Origin: Anaeromicropila herbilytica | Lineage (GTDB): Bacteria > Bacillota > Clostridia > Lachnospirales > Lachnospiraceae | NCBI RefSeq assembly: GCF_016591975.1 | Contig: NZ_AP024169.1 | Location: 3,449,001 to 3,513,000, forward strand | Reading direction: 5' to 3' | DNA: 64,000 nucleotides | In this document: piece by piece, positions 17,035 to 25,135 of the stretch | Layout of the letters: each line of letters starts with the position of its first letter | Numbering within the stretch: position 1 is the stretch's first letter | Program-made: the position numbers and the translations under genes | The notes under the pieces: generated by a model | Told to the model about the DNA's origin: nothing | The model's input: the letters and a program-made list of their open reading frames with translations, nothing else | Database searches by the model: none

Positions 17035-18990
17035 CTATTCTCCAAGCATCTGAATAAACTCTTCCTCTGTTATAATCGGAACCTGCAACTCTTTTGCTTT
17101 TTTATTCTTCGAAGAGTTCGAAGTATTATCGTTGTTAATTAGATAATTCGTCTTTGATGTTACGCTACCAGTAACCTTTCCGCCTTTTTGCTCAATCACT
17201 TCTTTTACTTCATTACGATTGGCGTAGTGTTCCACCGATCCTGTGATTACAAAGTTCATTCCTGCGAAGATCTGTTCCTCAGACTTCTCTTCCCTCTCGA
17301 ATTCTACTTCTTGCAACAGGTCATTTACAATGGCAATATTGCTTTCTTTCTTAAAGAATGCTACGAATGTCTCCGCAATAACTCCACCGATTCCTTGAAT
17401 CGTTACTAAGTCATCGGTCTCTATCTTCAACAATTGATTGATATCATTGTCGAATTCCTTACAGATTAGCTTTGCATTGGATAATCCGATGTTTGGAATT
17501 CCTAGACTATAGATGAACTTTGGCAGAGTTGTCTTTCTTGCTTCATTAATGGATGCTATGAGATTCTGATATGATTTCTCACCGAATCCCTCCATCTTTG
17601 TGATCTCATCTTTATATTTTTCTACATGGAATAGATCCGCTAGCTCTTTAATTAGGCCTTTTGCGATTAGCTTTTCAATCGTTGCTTCGGATAATCCATC
17701 GATATTCATGGCATCTCTTGATACAAAGTGCGTGAAGGATTTGATCTTCTTAGCAAGACATTCTTCATTGGTACAAAAAAGTGCTTTCACACCATTATCT
17801 TGCTTAATCTTCGTTACTCCACCACAGACCGGACAAATCTCAGGAATATCCTTTACTCCACTTCTTGTAAGATTATCTGCGATCTGAGGGATAATCATAT
17901 TTGCTTTATATACGGTGATGGTATCGCCGATACCTAGTTCAAGTCCTTCCATAATACTAATATTGTGAACACTTGCTCTAGCTACTGTTGTTCCTTCTAA
18001 TTCCACAGGTTCAAAGATTGCCACTGGATTAATCAGACCAGTTCTAGATGCGCTCCATTCGATTTCTTTTAACACGGTCTCTTTTTGCTCATCCTGCCAT
18101 TTGAAAGCGATGGAATCCTTAGGGAACTTAGACGTTGTACCTAGGCTTCTTCCATAAGCGATGTCATCATATAGAATAACTAATCCATCCGAAGGAAAGT
18201 CATTGGTCACGATTGTCTTAGCAAACCATTCCACGGTGCTATCCATCGTTTCTTTCGTTACTTCTTTACTTTCCACCACGTCAAATCCTTGAGATTGAAG
18301 CCAAGCATATTGTTCAGCTCTTGAATTGTGAAAATCAACGTCATCTGCTTTCACAAGGGAGAAGGCAAAGAAGTGGACGTTACGCTTTGCTGTGATTCCA
18401 TTATTTAATTGTCTTACGGAACCGCTACAAAGGTTCCTTGGATTCTTATATTTTAAAGTTACATCTTCAATCTCTGCATTGATTTTCTCAAAATCAGAAT
18501 ACTTGATCATGGCTTCCCCGCGAAGCACTAATTCTCCTTGGTACTGTATTCGCAACGGAATATTTTTAAATACTTTGGCGTTGTTGGTAATGACTTCACC
18601 GATTTCTCCATTTCCTCTAGTAACTGCTTTTACTAATTCACCATGTTGATAAGTTAACACTACGGTTAGTCCATCTAACTTCCAAGATAGAAGTCCTTTT
18701 TGACTTCCTAGGAAGTCTTTGAGGTCCTCTACCGATTTGGTCTTATCAAGGGATAATGCTGGAGTGAGATGCCTTTCCTTTGGTAGTTCGGAAAGTGCTT
18801 CATAACCTACATTAATAGTTGGACTATTGGACAATACGATTCCTGTTTCCTTTTCAAGGGCAACCAGTTCATCGTATAATTGATCATACTCGAAGTTACT
18901 CATAATTTCATTACTTTCTGAGTAATAAGCTCTTCCTGCCTCGTTTAATTTATCTACCTTTTCCTTTATAAGTTTTAGCTTGTCTTCCAT
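17035..18990 (-). CDS. ligA: NAD-dependent DNA ligase
   Basis: Joins nicks in replication and repair using NAD+. 651 residues in normal order: Ia domain (AYYSESNEIMSNFEYDQLYDEL), adenylation domain with KLDG (Lys104), OB fold, four-Cys zinc finger (CPVCGG ... CTNEEC), helix-hairpin-helix repeats (GFGEKSYQNL, GIGGVIAETF) and a BRCT domain from about residue 575 (GMNFVITGSV). It is shorter and more divergent than typical LigA, so it could be a second ligase. AAGGAG stands before the ATG. The first 41 bp overlap the end of rluF in another frame, implying co-expression. Confidence 0.93.
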   Translation of the reverse strand: MEDKLKLIKEKVDKLNEAGRAYYSESNEIMSNFEYDQLYDELVALEKETGIVLSNSPTINVGYEALSELPKERHLTPALSLDKTKSVEDLKDFLGSQKGLLSWKLDGLTVVLTYQHGELVKAVTRGNGEIGEVITNNAKVFKNIPLRIQYQGELVLRGEAMIKYSDFEKINAEIEDVTLKYKNPRNLCSGSVRQLNNGITAKRNVHFFAFSLVKADDVDFHNSRAEQYAWLQSQGFDVVESKEVTKETMDSTVEWFAKTIVTNDFPSDGLVILYDDIAYGRSLGTTSKFPKDSIAFKWQDEQKETVLKEIEWSASRTGLINPVAIFEPVELEGTTVARASVHNISIMEGLELGIGDTITVYKANMIIPQIADNLTRSGVKDIPEICPVCGGVTKIKQDNGVKALFCTNEECLAKKIKSFTHFVSRDAMNIDGLSEATIEKLIAKGLIKELADLFHVEKYKDEITKMEGFGEKSYQNLIASINEARKTTLPKFIYSLGIPNIGLSNAKLICKEFDNDINQLLKIETDDLVTIQGIGGVIAETFVAFFKKESNIAIVNDLLQEVEFEREEKSEEQIFAGMNFVITGSVEHYANRNEVKEVIEQKGGKVTGSVTSKTNYLINNDNTSNSSKNKKAKELQVPIITEEEFIQMLGE

Positions 18991-20389
18991 AAGAATTCTC
19001 CTTGTTTCTATCTTGTTTCTTATTTCTATCTGAATTTCTATCCGAATTTATCTGTGATACTCTTGAGCTATTCGTCCTTGTTCTGTTATCTGAATCACTG
19101 TTGTTCTCCTGATATAGGCTTCTATTTGCTTCAACCTTTTTATATAATTCTGCACGTTGTGTTGGTACCTTCTTCTTCGTGGAATCGGACATTTGGTTCG
19201 CATATGATTTCTGATATGATTCTGATCTCTTATTATAGGATTGTCTATTCTCTGAATTCGATCTGTTATTTCTATCTGATCCATTATGGTATTCTGAGCT
19301 TTGAGATCTATCTGTTCTTTGACCGTATTCTGATTTACTATTTCTATCTGTGTTTCTACTGTATTCAGATCTACTATTTCTATCTGTATTTCTACCATAT
19401 TCCGATCTGCTATTTCTATCTGTATTTCTCTCAGTACTTCTACCGTTTTCAGACCTATTCTTTCCTTCAAAGTTCCTACTAGACTGAGCATTGTTATATT
19501 TCTCTTGCCTTTTTACTTCATTCTTTTCTATCGTTTCTTTTCTTTTCATCTCCCTAGTAGATCTCTCTTCGTTTACCTTTTGTTTATAGTAATCGTGTAT
19601 AACTCCTTCTTTTGTTTCTTCATTAAAAGTAGGATCGTTATTGGATTCTTCGATCAATTCCATTAATTCTTCGTATTCTAATTCAGTAACATTGCGATAT
19701 CCACCTAGATTTAGTCTTCCTAATTTGATATTCATAATACGAACTCTCTTAAGTTCTAATACTTTATAACCAAAGTATTCACACATACGTCTGATCTGCC
19801 TGTTCAATCCTTGGGTAATAATTATCTGAAATGTATATCTATCAAGTGTTGTAATCTCACATGGCTTTGTTACCGTATCAAGGATTGGAACTCCGCTAAT
19901 CATCCCTCTTAAGAATTGGCGAGATATTGGCTTATTCACTTTAACGATATACTCTTTTTCATGGTTGTTACTTCCGCGTAGAATCTTATTTACAATTTCA
20001 CCATTATTGGTTAATAGAATAAGTCCTTCTGACTCTTTATCTAATCTACCGATTGGGTAGATTCTTTTGCCAAAGTCAATATAATCAACAATGTTATTAG
20101 GTTCTTTCTTTTCAGTTGTACAAACGATTCCTCTTGGTTTGTTAAATGCAATTAAGATTTGCTTTTCTTCTTTTACCACTGGCTTACCATTAACAGTGAT
20201 ATTCTGATGTGGCTGTACTCGATCTCCTGTCGTTGCAACATTACCATCAATAAGAACTTTTCCTTCCTCTATGAGACGGTCTGCTTCTCTTCTTGAACAG
20301 ACTCCTGCTTCACTAAGGTATTTATTAAGTCTTACTTCCTCCTTATTGCTTGTTGGTAATTCTGGTTTTTTATATATATTCTTTGCCAT
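18950..20389 (-). CDS. rluF: 23S rRNA pseudouridine synthase, RluF type, with long repetitive tail
   Basis: Converts a uridine of 23S rRNA (2604 in E. coli) to pseudouridine. Residues 18-65 are an S4 domain (RLNKYLSEAGVCSRREADRLI). The catalytic domain has GRLDKESEGLILLTNNG (Asp117) and GLNRQIRRMCEYFGYKV. The HEKEYIV, GVPILDTVTK and RIMNIKLG stretches match RluF better than RluB. After residue about 250 comes a 230-residue tail rich in Arg, Asn, Ser and Glu, including three 12-residue repeats of RNTDRNSRSEYG (321-356). The tail is probably disordered and RNA-binding. The gene end overlaps the ligA start. Confidence 0.9.
   Translation of the reverse strand: MAKNIYKKPELPTSNKEEVRLNKYLSEAGVCSRREADRLIEEGKVLIDGNVATTGDRVQPHQNITVNGKPVVKEEKQILIAFNKPRGIVCTTEKKEPNNIVDYIDFGKRIYPIGRLDKESEGLILLTNNGEIVNKILRGSNNHEKEYIVKVNKPISRQFLRGMISGVPILDTVTKPCEITTLDRYTFQIIITQGLNRQIRRMCEYFGYKVLELKRVRIMNIKLGRLNLGGYRNVTELEYEELMELIEESNNDPTFNEETKEGVIHDYYKQKVNEERSTREMKRKETIEKNEVKRQEKYNNAQSSRNFEGKNRSENGRSTERNTDRNSRSEYGRNTDRNSRSEYSRNTDRNSKSEYGQRTDRSQSSEYHNGSDRNNRSNSENRQSYNKRSESYQKSYANQMSDSTKKKVPTQRAELYKKVEANRSLYQENNSDSDNRTRTNSSRVSQINSDRNSDRNKKQDRNKENSYGRQAKTYKGKGR
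19322..19429 (-). repeat. three 36-bp tandem repeats inside rluF
   Basis: Three in-frame copies of a 36-bp unit encode RNTDRNSRSEYG, RNTDRNSRSEYS and RNTDRNSKSEYG. Degenerate copies follow (RTDRSQSSEY, SDRNNRSNSE). Likely arisen by slippage; length may vary between strains. Confidence 0.85.
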
Positions 20390-20498
20390 ATTATCTCACT
20401 TTCTACTTTGCTCATTTTCTTATGTTCTACGTATACTGAATCTTTACGATTATTCTATCATAAATATAGCTTTTCATCTAGAAAAGTCTTGGTTTTCA

Positions 20499-20745
20499 TT
20501 AGTGTGACAAAAGTTTTCTCAACCTAAACCCGTATATTGATGTATCATTATTAATTTTGGCGTAATCCGGCTGAAAGTAACGTTTATATTTTGTCAAGAC
20601 TCAAAGTAAAAATAGGAACGTTAGTGAGTATTTTTGCTTGTATGAGGCTTGTAAAAAATATGTTACTAGAAGGAAAGGTAGCCAAAATTCATAATTATAC
20701 ATCGATATTCGCTCAGTCCGTTTTTAAAAACTTTTGACACACTAA
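20499..20745 (+). repeat. family A palindromic repeat, copy 1
   Basis: A 247-bp structured repeat between rluF and the next gene. The outer arms TTAGTGTG-CAAAAGTTTT and AAAACTTTTG-CACACTAA close it. Inside are the family words GGCGTAATCCGGCTGAAA, ATATTTTGTCAAGACTC, GAGGCTTGTAAAAAATAT and GGAAAGGTAGCCAAAATTCATAA. The variable stem reads GTAAC/GTTAC here. Confidence 0.85.
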
Positions 20746-20802
20746 TCAGTATAACCCTGACTCTATTTTTCCCATAATACTCAGTCCTGCAACAAAAATC
20801 AG

Positions 20803-20854
20803 AAAAAATATCATCACAACTTTGATTAGGTAGATATCTAGTTATGATGATATT
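20803..20854 (-). terminator. terminator of the exported hypothetical gene
   Basis: On the minus strand AATATCATCA-AACT pairs with AGTT-TGATGATATT and is followed by six T residues, 22 bp after the gene's stop. A standard intrinsic terminator. Confidence 0.8.
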
Positions 20855-20876
20855 GATTTCATACTATGTTAAATTT

Positions 20877-21653
20877 TTAATTACCTTTTGATGAATCTTT
20901 GTTACTTTTTAATTCATTATCTTTAATAATTTGCTTTGCTTTATTTGTATTCTGATTCAATTTATCTACGAATGCTTTTAAGTCTGCATCACTTGATATT
21001 GCTGCTGCAAGCTTCTTATTTACGTTATCAATTAATGCTATAACTTTTGCATCTTTCTCGGTCTGGGCAATATAATCTTTTGTCTGGTCATCATATTCAC
21101 TGGAGAAGATATATAACTTACCATCTTCTGCTGTACATATATATAGTCTTGTCAATCCAGGAGCTAGTGTATCTATATTCAATATCTTAACTTCACTATA
21201 TACGTATACGATATAGCTTCCTTCTACTGGGCCTGGCTTGGTGTAGCAAGATATGTTCTTGTATCCTTCAATATATTCTGCTTTTTTCTGCAACTCTTTC
21301 ACATCAACTACTGAAGTATCCGTCATGACAGTCTTAAGCGTATCCATGTCCGCTTTTAAGGATGCTTCCAAATATTTATTAACTAAAGTATTAATCTCTG
21401 GATAAGCATTTTCAACTAATTCGGTACTTGCTGTAGTACCTGTTTTTGAAGATTTGGTTGATTTGCTATTGCTTTTCGTGTCCGCTACTTGGTCGGTATC
21501 TTCCTTTGAATCCTTTATCTTACTTTCACTAGTTATTTTTGGTGATTTATCAGAACGGTTACTAACTGATGTTCCAATCGAATATGTAATTAAGCCAATT
21601 CCCATTGCACTTACTGTTACTGCAAGAATCATCTTTTTATATTTTAGTTTCAT
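20877..21653 (-). CDS. exported or membrane-anchored hypothetical protein
   Basis: 258 residues. Lys-rich N-terminus, then a hydrophobic segment (about residues 8-28) acting as signal anchor. A low-complexity Ser/Lys/Asp/Thr linker (about 30-78) follows. From residue 80 a compact domain resembles the NTF2-like fold (NAYPEINTLVNKYLEASLKADMDTLKTVM ... SYIVYVYSEVKI ... TRLYICTAEDGKLYI). Similar proteins are common in Lachnospiraceae; function unknown. GGAGA precedes the ATG. It has its own terminator. Confidence 0.75.
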   Translation of the reverse strand: MKLKYKKMILAVTVSAMGIGLITYSIGTSVSNRSDKSPKITSESKIKDSKEDTDQVADTKSNSKSTKSSKTGTTASTELVENAYPEINTLVNKYLEASLKADMDTLKTVMTDTSVVDVKELQKKAEYIEGYKNISCYTKPGPVEGSYIVYVYSEVKILNIDTLAPGLTRLYICTAEDGKLYIFSSEYDDQTKDYIAQTEKDAKVIALIDNVNKKLAAAISSDADLKAFVDKLNQNTNKAKQIIKDNELKSNKDSSKGN

Positions 21654-21876
21654 GCTTAATCTCCTTCTATTCCTCTATATAGGCAATATCGACTCTCAAA
21701 TAGTATGATCCTTTTGGTTCATATCTACTATTATAGTGCCAAAGTTATATTTCTAAAGATACATGCTACTTCCTAATTTTCTGTATTTTTCCACTTTTTA
21801 TATTATCAAATTAGCACTCAAAAATCAACCTTTCTCGGCTATTTGTTTCATTATTTGATAACAGTTCAGCCGTGTA

Positions 21877-21939
21877 GAAATGATATTGTAAAATAACCAT
21901 GAGTACTTGTACTCTAATGGTATTTTATATTATCATTTC
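21877..21939. repeat. nested hairpin upstream of the exported protein gene, with a degenerate second copy
   Basis: GAAATGATA pairs with TATCATTTC and, inside it, AAAATA-CCAT with ATGG-TATTTT around GAGTACTTGTACTC. A degraded second unit follows at about 21946-22010 (AGAAATGATGATAC ... GTGAGTGCTTGTATTCTAAGG), so the hairpin looks tandemly duplicated. Confidence 0.6.
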
Positions 21940-22079
21940 ACCATTCAGAAATGATGATACTAAGAAACGTGAGTGCTTGTATTCTAAGGACTTTTCATAA
22001 TGTAAGATGTATCGCTGTTAGAAATACTATGAAGTATAGATTTACTTGAAGTTAAAACTAGAATATTTATTATGCGAAA

Positions 22080-22151
22080 TGCACCTAAAGGGACTCGAAC
22101 CCCCGTACAAAGCTTCGGAAGCTTCTGCTCTATCCACTGAGCTATAGGTGC
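22080..22151 (-). tRNA. tRNA-Arg (anticodon CCG)
   Basis: A complete cloverleaf read on the minus strand. Acceptor arms GCACCTA and TAGGTGC pair fully with discriminator A. D arm GCTC/GAGC, anticodon arm GAAGC-TTCCGAA-GCTTT with CCG in the loop, and T arm with TTCGAGT. CCA is not encoded. Reads the codon CGG, rare in such AT-rich genomes. 72 nt. Confidence 0.95.
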
Positions 22152-22234
22152 ATTATACCAATTGGTATCTTATGATATTATATATGATAAGATTCGTTTC
22201 GTAAAGAACGATTTACGAAATCTTTTTATAAACT

Positions 22235-22327
22235 AATACTTCAAGTATAAGTTATATACTATACTTGAAGTATTAAGTTGAATGTATATATAGATTATTC
22301 AAACTTCGCAGTTTGATAATCTATATA
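22235..22327. repeat. two adjacent perfect or near-perfect palindromes
   Basis: AATACTTCAAGTATA (22235-22249) pairs perfectly with TATACTTGAAGTATT (22260-22274). Then TATATATAGATTAT-CAAAC pairs with GTTTGATAATCTATATATA around CTTCGCA (about 22285-22329) with one bulge. Together with the family C copy that follows they form a dense cluster of hairpins between tRNA-Arg and the aminotransferase. Confidence 0.75.
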
Positions 22328-22328
22328 T

Positions 22329-22609
22329 ACTTGATAAATTCAGGCGAAACAGTATATTAATTACCATGATTCAAACTTTTACATCGTCGTGACTTTGACG
22401 AGTTTGTGAAGTTACTTATGTTTTATCACTTTGATTTAGATATAAAAAGTTCACTGTTTGACGAACAAAGTGAGGAGTTTGAACTTTTTATATCTGCTTT
22501 TATCAAAGTAATAAAACATTAGTATCTTCCAAATGAGGAAATGGAACGTAAGATGTAAAAATTTGAATCATGGTAATTTAGATAACCTAAACCTCTGAAT
22601 TTATCAAGT
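22329..22609 (-). repeat. family C palindromic repeat, copy 1
   Basis: A 281-bp element closed by ACTTGATAAATTCAG and CTGAATTTATCAAGT. Inner arms ATTACCATGATT-AAACTTTTACATC and GATGTAAAA-TTTGAATCATGGTAAT pair. A central hairpin is bounded by GATATAAAAAGTTC and GAACTTTTTATATC and contains GTTTGACGAACAAAGTGAGG. Opposite in orientation to the copy at 38335. Confidence 0.85.
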
Positions 22610-22677
22610 ATTCAATAAACTTATTAACTGCGAAGTCCTAGTTACTATTCTTTCATTCTATTCGATCATGGACAATC

Positions 22678-23895
22678 TTATACCTGACTATAAGTACTTA
22701 AGAAATCTTTCATCTTATCCATTGCTGAACTAAGTTGTTCCTTATTAGGTAGATATACAATTCTAAAATGATCTGGTTCCTTCCAGTTGAATCCACCACC
22801 ATGAACAAGTAAGACTTTTTTAGATCTTAAGAAATCTAATACAAATTTCTCATCATTCTTTATATTGAATTTCTTCACATCAATCTTAGGGAAGATATAG
22901 AATGCTGCTTTTGGTTTCACTGCCGATATACCTGGAATATCATTTAGTGCATTATAGATATATTCTCTTTGCTCATAGATTCTTCCACCTGGAAGTAATA
23001 ATTTATCTGCACTCTGATATCCGCCTAACGCAGTCTGAATGATATATTGTGCTGGAACATTTGCACATAATCTCATCGATGATAGTAGATTAAGGCCTTC
23101 GATATAACCTTTCACCCTTGATTTATCTCCACTAAGACTCATCCAACCACTACGAAATCCCGCTACACGATGTGACTTTGATAATCCATTAAAAGTAACT
23201 ACAAATAGATCTGGTGCAAGTGAAGCAATCGATGTATGCTTTAGATTATCAAGTACTAATTTATCATAGATCTCATCTGCAAAGATTATGATATCATTTT
23301 GTCTAGCAACCTCGACAATCTCTTTTAATATCTCTTCTGGGTAAAGTGCTCCTGTTGGATTATTTGGATTAATGATAACAATTCCTTTGGTTCTAGAAGA
23401 TATCTTTTTCTTGATGTCTTCAATATCTGGATACCATTCCGCTTGCTCATCACAGATATAATGCACTGCTTTTCCGCCAGCTAGATTAACAGCAGCTGTC
23501 CATAGGGGATAATCTGGAGCTGGAATCAATATCTCATCTCCGTTATTAAGTAACCCCTGCATAGCCATAACAATCAGTTCACTAACACCATTTCCTGTAT
23601 AGATATCATCAATTCCTACATTCGGTATGTTCTTCAACTGATTGTATTGCATGATTGCTTTTCTTGCGGAGAAGATACCCTTAGAATCCGAATATCCTTG
23701 TGCATTACGTAGATTAAAGACCATATCTTGTATTATCTCATCTGGTGCATCAAAATGAAATGGAGCTGGATTCCCAATGTTTAATTTTAGAATCTCTATT
23801 CCTTGTGCAATCATCTCATTGGCTTCATCCATGACAGGTCCCCTGATGTCATAGCATACATTATCTAACTTAGTTGATTTTTCATATAATTTCAT
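22678..23895 (-). CDS. PLP-dependent aminotransferase, probably alanine aminotransferase (AlaT-like)
   Basis: Fold-type I class I/II aminotransferase of 405 residues, likely interconverting pyruvate/glutamate and alanine/2-oxoglutarate. Motifs: TGNGVSELI (phosphate loop), DYPLW, NPNNPTGALY, ADEIYDKL and the PLP lysine in NGLSKSHRVAGFRSGW; the last Arg-containing part is FRIVYLP. A GTG at 23904 is possible, but the ATG at 23895 is better placed behind AGGAAGAGG. The alanine-type T-box 200 bp upstream supports a role in alanine synthesis. Sequence alone would also allow other substrates. Confidence 0.88.
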   Translation of the reverse strand: MKLYEKSTKLDNVCYDIRGPVMDEANEMIAQGIEILKLNIGNPAPFHFDAPDEIIQDMVFNLRNAQGYSDSKGIFSARKAIMQYNQLKNIPNVGIDDIYTGNGVSELIVMAMQGLLNNGDEILIPAPDYPLWTAAVNLAGGKAVHYICDEQAEWYPDIEDIKKKISSRTKGIVIINPNNPTGALYPEEILKEIVEVARQNDIIIFADEIYDKLVLDNLKHTSIASLAPDLFVVTFNGLSKSHRVAGFRSGWMSLSGDKSRVKGYIEGLNLLSSMRLCANVPAQYIIQTALGGYQSADKLLLPGGRIYEQREYIYNALNDIPGISAVKPKAAFYIFPKIDVKKFNIKNDEKFVLDFLRSKKVLLVHGGGFNWKEPDHFRIVYLPNKEQLSSAMDKMKDFLSTYSQV

Positions 23896-24096
23896 TACTT
23901 GCACCTCTTCCTTTATATTATGATATCTATCTCGAGAAATTAAGTTCTACCTTCTATGCTACTTACACTTGCATAGCTTTTATGATAGAATATGCGAGAT
24001 GAATGAATTAATTCCTTTAAGCAAATAACAACTACATTGAATGAGAAATATTCATTTTAGAACAAAGAGTTGTGTTACAACATTCCACTCCTATAG

Positions 24097-24388
24097 AATA
24101 AAAAAAGCCCTAAACGAAATATATATCAATTTCGTTTAGGGCGAACTATTGTCCGTGTTACCACCTAAATTCAGAGCAATGCTCTGCACTTATCTCATAC
24201 TCTATTAATCACTACAAGAATATGATCTCCTAATAACGGTGGATTCTCCGATGAAGCCTACTTAATCTCTTGTTCGGTTCATAGCTTAGAGGCTGCTTCC
24301 ATATATTTTCCATAAAGATTTGCACCAACCATCTTCTCTCTGATATTTCAAAAATATGTACTCTTTCTCATCATTGCCTTTGTCATTT
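24097..24388 (-). promoter_or_regulatory. T-box riboswitch, alanine type, upstream of the aminotransferase
   Basis: Read on the minus strand. Stem I holds AGAGAGAAG and GGTTGGTGCAAATC, and then GGAAGCAGCC, where the specifier triplet GCA (Ala; complement of 24294-24296) follows GGAA as in known T-boxes. The T-box sequence AGGTGGTAACACGG (complement of 24153-24166) leads to the terminator GCCCTAAACGAAA...TTTCGTTTAGGGC with a run of T. Uncharged tRNA-Ala would allow read-through into the aminotransferase gene. The specifier is a judgement by position. Confidence 0.92.
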
Positions 24389-24394
24389 TTGTAA

Positions 24395-24423
24395 TCATAA
24401 CACCGATATATTTATTTGTCAAT
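24395..24423 (-). promoter_or_regulatory. promoter of the T-box/aminotransferase transcript
   Basis: Near-consensus sigma-A promoter on the minus strand: TTGACA (24423-24418), 17-bp spacer, TATGAT (24400-24395). It fits a start just before the T-box stem I. Confidence 0.85.
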
Positions 24424-24552
24424 TGTAATCGCTTAAATTCATCCTAATGCAATTATTCAATTATAACCTAGTGGAAACATTAAAGTTTCTCTTATTCAAT
24501 GCTTAATTCTAATACATAACTATATTAATATTCAATTCTGTAATTCAAAGTT

Positions 24553-24597
24553 AAAAAATGGCTTCGGAAAACTTATTGATGATCCGAAACCATTTTT
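24553..24597 (-). terminator. terminator of the HPr-like gene
   Basis: AAAATGG-TTCGGA pairs with CCGAA-CCATTTT on the minus strand, ending in six T residues, 13 bp past the stop codon. Confidence 0.85.
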
Positions 24598-24609
24598 CTT
24601 CATACTATG

Positions 24610-24855
24610 TTATTTTAGAAGAAAATCACTAATTGCCTCTTTGAATTTTCCTTGCACTTCTTCGCTATCTGATAATATTTCTGTTTCTACTGGTCTTGAT
24701 AAATCCAATGCAAATAGTCCCATAATAGACTTGGCGTCAACAACAAATCTTCCACTGATTACATCGATTTCTTCATCAAAACTTGTAACTATCTTATTGA
24801 ACTTTTTAATATCATCTACATTGTTTAAATTAATTAATTGTCTAACATTACCCAT
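24610..24855 (-). CDS. HPr-like protein lacking the active-site histidine (paralog 1)
   Basis: An 81-residue protein with the HPr-like fold. DAKSIMGLFALDL corresponds to the Ser46 region of HPr, the site phosphorylated by HPr kinase, with Ser43 as the acceptor. The His15 region (RPA-type motif) is absent; FNKIVTSFDEEIDVISGRFV stands in its place. It therefore cannot carry phosphate in the PTS relay and may be regulatory, perhaps a CcpA co-effector or Crh-like factor. An AAGGAG site precedes the ATG; monocistronic with its own terminator. A second copy lies at 52169. Confidence 0.75.
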   Translation of the reverse strand: MGNVRQLINLNNVDDIKKFNKIVTSFDEEIDVISGRFVVDAKSIMGLFALDLSRPVETEILSDSEEVQGKFKEAISDFLLK

Positions 24856-25004
24856 ATTTAACTCCTTTCTATCAAAATAAGGGAATAAGTTACTTTTTTC
24901 ATCTTCCTTTATTATTGTACTATTTACTAATGTAATATATACAAATGAAATTTTTTAGTGACTCACTAGATTTTTGGAAATTGACACCAACATCTATTTG
25001 AATG

Positions 25005-25037
25005 AAAAAACTAGGTTGAAAAGCATCTTCAACCTAG
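25005..25037 (-). terminator. terminator of the DUF5688 gene
   Basis: CTAGGTTGAA pairs perfectly with TTCAACCTAG around a 7-nt loop; on the minus strand six T residues follow. Confidence 0.8.
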
Positions 25038-25135
25038 CACAAGAATTTATTCTAACATAGAACCTTTCATTTGTATAGAGGAAAGAAATTTACATTCTTT
25101 AGAAAACATTACCACAACACACTTAGGTAACCATT

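Noticed and set aside
19322..19429. Regular spaced repeats that could suggest a CRISPR array
   Set aside because: Units are contiguous, in frame and encode the RluF tail; no spacers.
19054..19482. Plus-strand and alternate-frame ORFs inside the rluF tail
   Set aside because: They arise from repetitive composition; no ribosome sites or family matches.
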